Shown here piece after piece: positions 1 through 6,019 of a stretch of 6,019 nucleotides of DNA. Both the position numbers and the translations under genes were made by a program. The notes beneath the pieces were generated by a model. It was not told the DNA's origin. It was given only the letters and a program-made list of their open reading frames with translations, and searched no databases. Numbering within the stretch: the stretch's first letter is position 1; each line of letters begins with the position of its first letter. Source of the DNA: Burkholderiales bacterium (lineage in GTDB: Bacteria; Pseudomonadota; Gammaproteobacteria; Burkholderiales; Casimicrobiaceae); the NCBI GenBank assembly GCA_025354075.1, contig JANXNO010000180.1, positions 1 through 6,019 on the forward strand. The letters run 5' to 3'.

Positions 1-1
1 T

Positions 2-475
2 TGGCTCGTCCCGTTGCTGCTGTTTTCGAGCGCACCGGACTCGGCGTTTGCGGCTGACAACACAAGCGGCACCGCCAGCTTCAAATCGTATTCAAGCACG
101 CTGAAATATGGCTGGTTGGTTCGCAGCCCCGACCAAATGGACGCGAGCAAAATCACGCTGCGCCTCTTCCTTTCGAGCGCCGACATCGGTACCAAAATGA
201 TGGCATGCACCACGTTGTCATGCGCAAACCTTGCACTCGAAGACGGCCTGCAAGTGGAATACAGCGACGCGCGTCATTTGGGTTATGCAGTCAAACTCAA
301 TGCTCAGCGTGTGCAATATTCCGGCGGCACGGACGGCGGCGCGTTCAAGCTCAGCATCAACAAGCCTGAACGCCTTGCGGGCACACTGCGCATCGATGAC
401 AGCGCGGTGGGAGGCGCCAAGGTCAACGTCGATTTCGACCTTACGCTGATGAACACGTTTAAGACCGCATGGTGA
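2..475 (+). CDS. Small exported protein of unknown function (5' end missing)
   Basis: The frame is open from the left edge and ends at TGA 473-475, giving 157 visible residues; the true start is upstream of the window. The first visible residues (WLVPLLLFSSAPDSAFAADN) are the hydrophobic core and cleavage region of a Sec signal peptide, with likely cleavage after AFA or AFAA, so the protein is probably periplasmic or secreted. A TTG at 14 could start translation but would cut the signal peptide short, so a start outside the window is preferred. The mature part is about 140 residues, rich in alternating polar and hydrophobic stretches that suggest beta strands, with two close cysteines (MACTTLSC) that could form a disulphide. 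The C-terminal stretch LAGTLRIDDSAVGGAKVNVD resembles endings I associate with uncharacterised proteobacterial secreted proteins, but I cannot name a family. It converges on the regulator that ends at 827. No function is proposed. Confidence 0.8.
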   Translation, partial: WLVPLLLFSSAPDSAFAADNTSGTASFKSYSSTLKYGWLVRSPDQMDASKITLRLFLSSADIGTKMMACTTLSCANLALEDGLQVEYSDARHLGYAVKLNAQRVQYSGGTDGGAFKLSINKPERLAGTLRIDDSAVGGAKVNVDFDLTLMNTFKTAW

Positions 476-581
476 AAGTCGACGACGCAGGCGCTGCGGT
501 GCACCGACGAAATCATCACCGTTAACTGCACTAAATTGCAACGGAATGACTGACAGCTTTTTTCTACAAGTCCTGTCATGC

Positions 582-641
582 TGGGCCTAACAGCTTATTT
601 AGCGCTTTATCGACTTGTGGGTCAATTTGCTATTAGGCCCA
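582..641. repeat. Imperfect inverted repeat with attC-like ends
   Basis: Perfect 9-bp arms TGGGCCTAA (582-590) and TTAGGCCCA (633-641) flank 42 bp. Just inside them a second, weaker symmetry can be drawn between AGCTTATTTAG and the reverse complement of TCAATTTGCT. The left arm contains GCCTAAC (585-591), which fits the RYYYAAC end of integron attC sites. The right arm reads ATTAGGC, where attC needs GTTRRRY, so the base next to the recombination point differs. The total length of about 55-60 bp is in the attC range. It could be a decayed attC, the end of a small mobile element, or a chance hairpin. Confidence 0.4.
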
Positions 642-746
642 ATTTAAACAACGATCTAACGGGAAAGCTGTAAGGCACATAGCGAATTCTGACAAGCAAA
701 ACCATCGCGCAATTTGTTCAGGACACGCTACGAGCAGGTTCAGGCC

Positions 747-813
747 TGTTGGAGCCGCTCTGCCGCGACCTGCGCGCATTCTTGGTGGTGGTCGCGGCAG
801 CGCTGCTCCTACA
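747..813. repeat. REP doublet (inverted pair of extragenic palindromes)
   Basis: Two 24-bp arms, 747-770 and 790-813, are inverted copies that match at 21 of 24 positions and are separated by 19 bp. Read on the minus strand, the right copy starts TGTAGGAGCAGCGCTGCCGC. This is the familiar REP form: a GTAG tetranucleotide, then GAGC, an internal palindrome (GCAGCGCTGC at 797-806) and a closing GCGAC. The left copy has TGTT in place of TGTA and a poorer internal stem. REP doublets of this type are mobilised by RAYT (TnpA-REP, IS200/IS605-related) enzymes and favour spaces between convergent genes, as here. The run of A at 813-818 lies on the wrong side for a U-tract of a plus-strand terminator, and there is no T-run after the stem on the minus strand. 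The stem may still protect mRNA ends or stop transcription in a factor-assisted way. Confidence 0.7.
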
Positions 814-826
814 AAAAAGAACCCGA

Positions 827-2806
827 CTAGTTCGACTCCAGCAATTTCAAATGCTGCTGCAACTGCGCCCATGCGGGCGTTGAGCGCTGCGTGGCATGCA
901 CAACATTGAGCAGCCGGGGCGCATCCAGTCCACGTTCGAACGTGTGGGTGATCGTGAGTTCTGCGGCGGCGTAGTGATTGCTTTCGAGCGACATTTGCAA
1001 CAATCGCTGTGCGGCCAGCGTGACGCGCCCGCGGTAATGCGCACGCCTGCTCTGCGCCCAATCGTCATCGATGCCAAACAGGCAATCACCGCGATAAACA
1101 TCAAACAATCGCGTGATGTAGTGCGTGCGCTGCATTTCGCTCGCGGTACGCTCCGGCATCGCGTCGAGATGTGCCTCCAGGGCCGCCACATCGGTCCACA
1201 CTTTGTCGGCATTGAGGTGCAGCCAGCCGTTACGGCGCTCGATCAAATCGGTCTCGTTGTACACACGCCGCAATCGCAGTAACGTCACACTCAACGAATT
1301 TTCGGCCTGATCGCCGTCCTGCTCGGGCCACAGCGCGTCGGTGGCGGAGGCGACGGGCACACCGTGTGTCCCGTTCGCAGCGATCAGCATCAACAGGCTC
1401 AACGGACGGTTTGACGCCTTGCTGCTGCCGCGCGCATCGGCGTCCAGCCCCACGCTGCGAAAGCCGCCAAAGCAGCGCAAACTCATTGCCCACGGCCAGT
1501 GCTCGTCAGCCCAAGATGGTGGCGACACGGGGAATTCACGAAGTGCTGTCAACACAAAATCTTTTTCAATCCCCAGGCGAAGTGCCAGCGCACAGACGGC
1601 GCCACGCGCGACCGGTGCGGTGTAGAAAAAATTCAGCGCTGGAACGTTGCGGACCGCTGCCAGGCCGGAGCGCAAAAGGCAGGCGACGGGCTCGCCGAGC
1701 GCTCCCTGCTGATGAAGTGACAACGCGCTCGAAAGCTCCGCGTAACCCTGATAAATGGCCGCGTGCGCCGTGTGTGCATGCTCCACGCACTGCGCGAAGG
1801 TCATGCTGGCCTGCGTGTAGTCACCCCTGAACAGATAAACGCGGCTGGCCCCCATTCGGTAAACCGTGGCGATGCTTGGAGGGCAATCCGCTGCTTCAAG
1901 ATCGCGCAACGTATGCGTCGCGTGTAGCAACGCACGATCAGGATCGTGCTGCAGCGTAGCCACCACGCCAGCAAGCGTGTTGTAAATCACCCGCTCCATC
2001 GGCCGCCGGGCGTGCATGGCGTTGAGCATGGCGCGCAAGGCGTGCTCGGCTGCGTCTGCATCTTTCAGCTGTATGGCCCGCTCAGCCGTAAAGCGGGCAC
2101 GTCGAAAACTCATGAGCGAAAGCGGTGCGGCACTCAAATAATCATCCAGCGCACGGAGCGCATCGGGCACGCGTGCGTTATCGCCGCTGAAAAACAGGTG
2201 TTGCGCCCAGGAACTGAGCCACACAGCATGCAAATAATGCACGCCAGGCGCAACCACCTTTGCCTGATCGAGGGCTGTCGTCATGCGACCATGGAGCGCC
2301 TGTGCAGCAGCCGGATTTTTCGTCATTTGCAGCCACGGCAGCAGGGCAGCTGCTGCCAGCATGAGCTGTGTTGAGTCGATTGTATGGGGCAGGTTCAACA
2401 ACGATTCAAGATGCTGCCCTAACGGAGCCAGCGTAGCGCTGTCGTCGCCGCGTAGCAGCGCACGTGCCACTGCACCGGTCGCACGCATCAAACCAACATC
2501 AACGCCGCCGTCGCGCGCGAGCTCAACGTCAAGCGTGATCGCCGCGTTTGCCGCATCGAACCGCTTGATCCACGATTGCCAACCCGCAAACCGGCTCCAG
2601 TCGATCAGCATGTAGGCCATCGCGCTTGACGCCAGCGCCAGTTGCAACACGACATCAACGCCGCCCTCGGCCTGCCGCGCGGCGTCGTCGAACGCGTCGA
2701 GCACATCCAGTGGATCGCCCGACATAATTTTGCGCGTGACGTGCTGCCACGACACGGTATGCGTATGCGTATGCGTATGTGGGTGCGACGCGATAGAAAG
2801 TGTCAT
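827..2806 (-). CDS. TPR-containing transcriptional regulator with C-terminal winged-helix/BTAD domains, lacking an ATPase domain
   Basis: The 659-residue frame reads from ATG 2806-2804 to TAG 829-827. Residues about 28-435 are all-helical, with TPR/MalT-like character (repeated ALRAMLNA- and AERAIQLKDADAAEHAL-type helices). At 443-540 comes an OmpR/SARP-type winged-helix domain: an LRCFGGFRS entry strand, the ALWPEQDGDQAENSLSV segment (W493) leading into the LLRLRRVY recognition helix (about 509-516), then a wing with GWLHLNADKVWTD. Residues 540-659 look like a BTAD helical domain (VYRGDCLFGIDDDWAQSRRA). It is therefore a likely cytoplasmic DNA-binding activator or repressor; its signal and targets are unknown. 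In relatives the same helical region often follows an N-terminal NTPase domain, absent here. The start is uncertain: an in-frame TGA (2809-2807) directly precedes ATG 2806, residues 8-17 come from a hexanucleotide tract (PHTHTHTHTV), and ATG 2725 (MSGDPLDVLDAF) is a good alternative. No Shine-Dalgarno sequence is visible at either start. It is divergent from the gene at 3140. Confidence 0.85.
   Translation of the reverse strand: MTLSIASHPHTHTHTHTVSWQHVTRKIMSGDPLDVLDAFDDAARQAEGGVDVVLQLALASSAMAYMLIDWSRFAGWQSWIKRFDAANAAITLDVELARDGGVDVGLMRATGAVARALLRGDDSATLAPLGQHLESLLNLPHTIDSTQLMLAAAALLPWLQMTKNPAAAQALHGRMTTALDQAKVVAPGVHYLHAVWLSSWAQHLFFSGDNARVPDALRALDDYLSAAPLSLMSFRRARFTAERAIQLKDADAAEHALRAMLNAMHARRPMERVIYNTLAGVVATLQHDPDRALLHATHTLRDLEAADCPPSIATVYRMGASRVYLFRGDYTQASMTFAQCVEHAHTAHAAIYQGYAELSSALSLHQQGALGEPVACLLRSGLAAVRNVPALNFFYTAPVARGAVCALALRLGIEKDFVLTALREFPVSPPSWADEHWPWAMSLRCFGGFRSVGLDADARGSSKASNRPLSLLMLIAANGTHGVPVASATDALWPEQDGDQAENSLSVTLLRLRRVYNETDLIERRNGWLHLNADKVWTDVAALEAHLDAMPERTASEMQRTHYITRLFDVYRGDCLFGIDDDWAQSRRAHYRGRVTLAAQRLLQMSLESNHYAAAELTITHTFERGLDAPRLLNVVHATQRSTPAWAQLQQHLKLLESN
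2757..2779. repeat. GCGTAT hexanucleotide microsatellite
   Basis: A perfect period-6 run of about 3.8 copies (three full GCGTAT units at 2761-2778 plus GTAT before and G after). On the minus strand it reads ATACGC and, in the regulator frame, encodes alternating His-Thr. Because the unit is six bases, gain or loss of a copy would change the peptide by one His-Thr pair without shifting the frame. If translation really starts at 2725, the tract lies in the 5' untranslated region instead. Confidence 0.75.
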
Positions 2807-3139
2807 TCAATCGATCAAAGAATACGCCGCGCAACACGGCGAAGGGGTCGTGGGTAGCGGTACGCCAGCGCGCGGGCAATACGATTGACCACACGACGCA
2901 TGGGCGCTGCCGACATCATTTTGGTCATCAGTTTGCTGCCGAAATAGCCATCACGCTTTGTAATCCAGTTGTAAGGACAACCACCGTATTGTCCCAAAGT
3001 TATGCCCTGCCTGGCTAGCGTAATTGCGCTAATTTTGCGGGTGTCTCGCCACGTTGTAAATGACCGTTGGCAGTGAACACCGATACCTTTCATCTTGAAT
3101 TGACGGAATTCCGTCGCTCGACGTGACACACTGATCGCC
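2807..3139. promoter_or_regulatory. Divergent intergenic/promoter region
   Basis: These 333 bp separate the starts of the divergent regulator and the large secreted protein and must carry both promoters. A perfect palindrome lies at 3102-3115 (own entry). A shorter symmetric element, TAGCG-6 nt-CGCTA, lies at 3016-3031. TTGACG at 3100-3105 resembles a -35 box for the plus-strand gene, but no good -10 follows at normal spacing, so no promoter is called. A minus-strand frame at 3141-2815 (108 codons) overlaps the next gene's start and the palindrome. Only its last 60 or so codons look at all protein-like, and I do not annotate it as a gene. Confidence 0.5.
3102..3115. promoter_or_regulatory. 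Perfect 14-bp palindrome, candidate operator
   Basis: GACGGAATTCCGTC is a perfect inverted repeat without spacer, 24 bp before the ATG at 3140, overlapping the only -35-like hexamer (TTGACG, 3100-3105). Its position suits a dimeric repressor or activator site controlling the secreted cytochrome-like gene. Which protein binds it is unknown. OmpR/BTAD-type regulators more often use direct repeats, so the neighbouring regulator is not an obvious match. Confidence 0.4.
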
Positions 3140-6019
3140 ATGAAATCTCGTCAACGGTTAAGTTTATTTTTCGTCGCATGCCTCCTGCTTCTGTCAGACA
3201 CGCTGCACGCGGGCAATCCTGTAAATCCGATTTTGTTCGTAACGCAGGTGCCGATTCCGGAAGAAGTGAACACGCGGGACGTGACGCAGAGCTTCATGTC
3301 GATCACCTCGCCGTTCAGCAATCATCTGGCCGACACGCTGCATGCGGGGCGTGGTGGGTCGTTGTTTGTGCGCTTTGCCAACGCGCAGGTGGTGGACTTG
3401 CTGGCGGTTGCAGACTGGAGCGCAATCCCCGGTGGCAAGCCCGCAGCAGACGCCATGGCGGTGCGAAATCCTGCGGTGAACTGGACCGCAAGCAAAGCGA
3501 TTTTTAGCATGACCACCGGCAAGCCGAGCGGGCCTGCGGACACGACTCAATACGCATTTCAGCTCTACGAAATCACGCTTCCAACGCAGGCGCAGCTCGC
3601 AGCAAACGTCAAACCGACGTTAACGAAAGTGGCGAATCAACCTGCCTATAACAATGTCTTCCCAACATACGCGCAGGGCGGAAAAATCGTTTTTGCAAGC
3701 GATCGCCCGTACAACGGACAGTTACATCTCACACAACGCGAAGAGTATTTGAGTCTGCCGACGGTGAGTGGACTGTGGGCGCTTGATCCGACCAACGCGA
3801 GCACACTCAAGCTACTGCATCATGCGCCGAGTGGTGCGTTCTATCCATTCGTCGACAGCGCCGGACGCGTGATTTTTACCAATTGGGATCACCTTTCGCG
3901 CGACACCCAGAGCGTGACCGACTCGCGCCCGCCTGATCCAACATTCAGCGAGACGTTCGCGCAGACGACCAATGGTTCGGGCAACTTCACGGACGAGACG
4001 GCAGGCGCTGCGTTCATGCAGGTCACCGCGATGGCGGCCAACACCTGGGACGTTTTTCCCGAACCGCGTAATTTTGATCGCAAAACCTTGCACGATTTTT
4101 TTCCACTGACCGCCACCACGTCCTACCTGAACGGAAACGCCTTCAATCTGTTCATGCCGTGGATGATCAACATTGACGGCACGGGTGGCGAATTGCTGAA
4201 CCATGTCGGGCGCCACGAGGTCGGTACAGGCGGTAGTTTCACGCGCAGCTTTAACACCGATGCCAATCTCTCCGACTTCAATCCTTCGCTTGCGCCGTCC
4301 GCAACCAACGGCAACTACGCGATCCACAATTTTTTCACCAGCTTTTTCGCACCGCGCGAAGACCCTTTGCAACCCGGCGTTTTCTTTGGCGCAGATGGCC
4401 CTGACCTAGGCACGCACGGCGCCGGTCGCATCACGAAGCTCGCTGGTGGCGGTGTCGGTGCGAACCCCGACAACATGCTGGTGACCTATGTCACCAACGC
4501 CGCAGGCGCGCCGGGCGTGAAGGGTGGCATGAATATCCCGCCGTCCGGCCTCTCGCCGTCACCGGTGGATCTTGACCTCTACCGCACGCCGATACCGCTG
4601 GCCGATGGCAATTTAATCGCGTCCCACGTGGCTGTGCGACAGACCGACTACAACACAGGGAGCGTCAGCAATCCTATACCGGTGTTGGGCTATAGCTTTC
4701 GCCTGCGTTCGTTGAAACCGCCGGTCGTTGTTGGTGGTTTTTACAGCAATGACGTCACGCTAACGGCGGGTATCACGATCAATACGAGCTACTACGTCGG
4801 CCCGACGCTTGTGAGTTACAACGGCCCGGCGTGGGAGTTGGATCCAACCGAAATTGTCGCGCGCACCGAGCCTGCCATGCCGGGCGCAGCGACGATCCAC
4901 GCCATCACCTCCGCTCAGTTTGCAGCCGCCAACGTTCACATCCCGACCTTTCAAAACTATCTGAACGCGAACAACGCCGCGCTCGCGGTGAGCTTTGACG
5001 TGACCAAACGTGACCAGCACGACAAGCAGCAGCCGTACAACCTGCGCGTGTCGTGGTCAGGCCATCAAACCATTAAGCCCGGCACGCTGACCACGGCTGG
5101 CTCACCTGGTGTGCCCTACGACATCGCCTGGATGCGATTTTTTCAGGCCGATTTGCGGCGCGGTTATGCGTTGACTGGCAGTACGCCGCTGCCTAGCCGC
5201 CGCGTGGTCGCCACGGCCTTGCACGACACGATGGCAATGAATGTGCAAACCACAGGCGCACCCGCAGGGTCGGTGCGCATTGGCGACGACGGTTCGGTCG
5301 CGGCGATTTTGCCTGCCGGGAAAGCGATCACGTGGGACATGCTCGCCAACGACAACGCAAAAACAAGTCAGGTCAAAGAACGATTTTGGGTGACCTTTCA
5401 ACGCGGCGAAATTCGCACCTGCGCCAACTGTCACGGCATCAACACCGCCGACCAGGCGGGCAGCGGGTCCCCTTCAAATCCGCCTGCTGCGTTGGCCGCG
5501 CTGCTCGCTTACTGGAAAAGCAGCAACCCTTCCGGCAGCATGCAGTTTGCGCAGTCGGTGATGAGCACCTTCAAATACGCGGCCTACGCCACACTCAGCG
5601 TCACCCGCACCGGCGGAAGCACCGGGCCTGTGAGTGTGAACTTTGTGACGAGCAACGGAAGTGCAATTGCCGGCGCCGACTACACGGCAATCAGCGGTGC
5701 ACTCACCTGGGCTGACGGCGATTCGACGGCAAAAACCATCAACGTGCCGCTGTTGAACAACCCCGTCGTTGCCCCCGATAAAACGCTAAACGTCACACTC
5801 GCTGCGCCAACGTTCGGCACGCTCGGCGCGATCACGGTCGACACCGTCACGCTTGCCGAACCGCCCTTCCCTAGCCCGCGTCTGGATGTCGACGCCGACG
5901 GCAAATACAACCCATTAACCGACGGCGCGTTGATCCTGCGTTATCTGTTCGGACTGATCGACACCAGCAACACCGCCAGCGTTGCCAACGTAACAGGCGC
6001 GGGCGCCAAGCGAAATGTG
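3140..6019 (+). CDS. Exported monohaem HZS-alpha-like/beta-propeller protein with Calx-beta and dockerin-like domains (3' end missing)
   Basis: The frame runs from ATG 3140 to the window end without a stop (960 residues visible). This start gives a complete Sec signal peptide: basic MKSRQR, hydrophobic LSLFFVACLLLL, likely cleavage LHA|G (24/25). No Shine-Dalgarno sequence is evident. The N-terminal half carries TolB/PD40-like propeller strands: GGKIVFASDRP (180-190) and GRVIFTNWDHLSRD ending just after H251. At 710-765 the pattern GSVRIGDDGSVAAILPAG, then RFWVTFQRGEIRTCANCHG, matches the C-terminal layout of hydrazine synthase alpha-like proteins. CANCH (761-765) is the sole CxxCH haem c site, and apart from C14 in the signal peptide these are the only cysteines. 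Residues about 815-907 form a Calx-beta domain (AGADYT..GALTWADGD). From 914 a dockerin/EF-hand-like segment follows: DVDADGKYNPLTDG then ALILRYLFGL, with D916, D918, D920 and N924 as likely calcium ligands. It is probably a periplasmic or extracellular redox protein. The substrate is unknown, and hydrazine synthesis is not implied. Confidence 0.88.
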   Translation, partial: MKSRQRLSLFFVACLLLLSDTLHAGNPVNPILFVTQVPIPEEVNTRDVTQSFMSITSPFSNHLADTLHAGRGGSLFVRFANAQVVDLLAVADWSAIPGGKPAADAMAVRNPAVNWTASKAIFSMTTGKPSGPADTTQYAFQLYEITLPTQAQLAANVKPTLTKVANQPAYNNVFPTYAQGGKIVFASDRPYNGQLHLTQREEYLSLPTVSGLWALDPTNASTLKLLHHAPSGAFYPFVDSAGRVIFTNWDHLSRDTQSVTDSRPPDPTFSETFAQTTNGSGNFTDETAGAAFMQVTAMAANTWDVFPEPRNFDRKTLHDFFPLTATTSYLNGNAFNLFMPWMINIDGTGGELLNHVGRHEVGTGGSFTRSFNTDANLSDFNPSLAPSATNGNYAIHNFFTSFFAPREDPLQPGVFFGADGPDLGTHGAGRITKLAGGGVGANPDNMLVTYVTNAAGAPGVKGGMNIPPSGLSPSPVDLDLYRTPIPLADGNLIASHVAVRQTDYNTGSVSNPIPVLGYSFRLRSLKPPVVVGGFYSNDVTLTAGITINTSYYVGPTLVSYNGPAWELDPTEIVARTEPAMPGAATIHAITSAQFAAANVHIPTFQNYLNANNAALAVSFDVTKRDQHDKQQPYNLRVSWSGHQTIKPGTLTTAGSPGVPYDIAWMRFFQADLRRGYALTGSTPLPSRRVVATALHDTMAMNVQTTGAPAGSVRIGDDGSVAAILPAGKAITWDMLANDNAKTSQVKERFWVTFQRGEIRTCANCHGINTADQAGSGSPSNPPAALAALLAYWKSSNPSGSMQFAQSVMSTFKYAAYATLSVTRTGGSTGPVSVNFVTSNGSAIAGADYTAISGALTWADGDSTAKTINVPLLNNPVVAPDKTLNVTLAAPTFGTLGAITVDTVTLAEPPFPSPRLDVDADGKYNPLTDGALILRYLFGLIDTSNTASVANVTGAGAKRNV
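5420..5434 (+). other. CxxCH haem c attachment site (CANCH)
   Basis: The codons TGC GCC AAC TGT CAC encode C761-A-N-C764-H765 of the large exported protein: two thioether cysteines and the proximal histidine for one covalently bound haem. Maturation would occur in the periplasm, consistent with the signal peptide. No second CxxCH is present in the visible sequence. The sixth ligand cannot be assigned; histidines upstream or the methionines in GSMQFAQSVM shortly downstream are candidates. Confidence 0.85.
5582..5860 (+). other. Calx-beta domain coding segment
   Basis: Residues about 815-907 of the large exported protein show the Calx-beta pattern: an opening SVTRTGGSTGPVSVNF strand pair, the loop GSAIAGADYTAISGALTW followed by ADGDSTAKTINVPL, and the closing TLNVTLAAPTFGTLG. 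In this family acidic residues in such loops bind calcium, and the domain often occurs in surface and adhesion proteins. It directly follows the haem region, with a linker of about 45 residues. Confidence 0.85.
5879..6019 (+). other. Dockerin/EF-hand-like calcium-binding segment (cut by window end)
   Basis: Residues 914-960 of the large exported protein read RLDVDADGKYNPLTDGALIL then RYLFGL. This is a single DxDxDG loop followed by the helix typical of LTDG-LILRYLFGL tails found at the C-terminus of many proteobacterial secreted proteins, often after Calx-beta domains. One calcium loop is visible; a second half may lie beyond the window. In cellulosome bacteria dockerins bind cohesins, but in proteobacteria a cohesin partner is generally not known, so a surface-attachment or folding role is only a guess. 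Confidence 0.75.

Larger units (their letters stand above)
476..826. other. Convergent intergenic region without genes
   Basis: This 351-bp stretch separates the stops of two convergent genes. I see no credible coding frame: the short frames here are antisense or out-of-frame to the first gene or have no start signal. It holds two inverted-repeat structures, described separately (582-641 and 747-813). A run of six T at 558-563 follows a weak bulged stem (CCGT/TGCA at 519-530 with TGCA/ACGG at 537-544), but the spacing is too large for a convincing intrinsic terminator. The stretch 476-660 is more AT-rich than the neighbouring genes. Confidence 0.7.

Noticed and set aside
476..553. Read-through extension of the first gene past its TGA
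   Set aside because: The frame stays open for 25 more codons, but nothing suggests stop read-through and the extension has no recognisable pattern.
519..563. Intrinsic terminator of the first gene
   Set aside because: The stem is short and bulged, and the T-run begins 14 bases after it, too far for a standard intrinsic terminator.
747..826. REP stem as a simple rho-independent terminator
   Set aside because: Neither strand has a T-run directly after the stem; the A-run at 813-818 would place U residues before the stem in the minus-strand transcript.
1366..1830. 154-codon plus-strand frame opposite the regulator
   Set aside because: It lies opposite the region encoding the winged helix and helical repeats, and its Arg/Ser/Pro-rich translation is typical of antisense shadows.
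2815..3141. 108-codon minus-strand frame as a full gene
   Set aside because: Its start overlaps the ATG and signal-peptide start of the strong gene at 3140, it crosses the palindrome, and its first half has no protein-like character. Only a possible 3' remnant is kept as a low-interest finding.
3140..3220. Lipoprotein signal (C14) for the large exported protein
   Set aside because: The residues before C14 (FVA) fit the lipobox poorly and the hydrophobic stretch continues past the cysteine to a good LHA cleavage site.
3812..4372. 186-codon minus-strand frame inside the large exported gene
   Set aside because: It is antisense to well-supported propeller-like coding sequence, has Arg/Gly/Val-rich shadow composition and shows no recognisable domain.
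1..6019. CRISPR array, tRNA, rRNA or insertion-sequence transposase
   Set aside because: No regularly spaced repeats, RNA-gene signatures or transposase-like frames were seen anywhere in the window.

Overview
The window looks like chromosomal DNA of a moderately GC-rich Gram-negative bacterium, most likely a betaproteobacterium, with an environmental gammaproteobacterium as the alternative. Three things point there: two exported proteins with Sec-type signal peptides; an OmpR-fold/BTAD transcriptional regulator with a long TPR-like region of a kind I associate with Burkholderiales and Rhodocyclales; and an inverted pair of REP palindromes carrying the GTAG-GAGC signature familiar from Pseudomonas and Xanthomonadaceae. 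This is judged from protein families and repeats only, not from a marker gene.

Layout. (1) 2-475, plus strand: the 3' part of a gene for a small exported protein of unknown function; its first codons lie left of the window. (2) 476-826: a convergent intergenic region without genes. It holds a long imperfect inverted repeat whose ends resemble an integron attC site (582-641) and a REP doublet (747-813). (3) 827-2806, minus strand: a 659-residue regulator with a TPR/MalT-like helical region followed by a winged-helix and BTAD-like C-terminus, without the ATPase domain that often precedes such regions. Its start lies in or next to a GCGTAT hexanucleotide tract. (4) 2807-3139: the divergent intergenic region, with a perfect 14-bp palindrome just before the next gene and a possible decayed minus-strand reading frame. 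(5) 3140 to the right edge, plus strand: a large exported multidomain protein, 960 residues visible and still open. Its order is signal peptide, beta-propeller-like repeats, a hydrazine synthase alpha-like region ending in a single CxxCH haem site, a Calx-beta domain, and a dockerin/EF-hand-like calcium-binding segment cut by the window end.

How they may work together. The regulator and the large cytochrome-like protein are divergently transcribed across a 333-bp region with a palindrome, the usual arrangement of a regulator and its target. Regulation of one by the other is inference. The first gene converges on the regulator and is probably an independent unit. The most unusual item is the fusion of a haem-bearing HZS-alpha-like enzyme or electron-transfer module to extracellular-type calcium-binding and adhesion-type domains.
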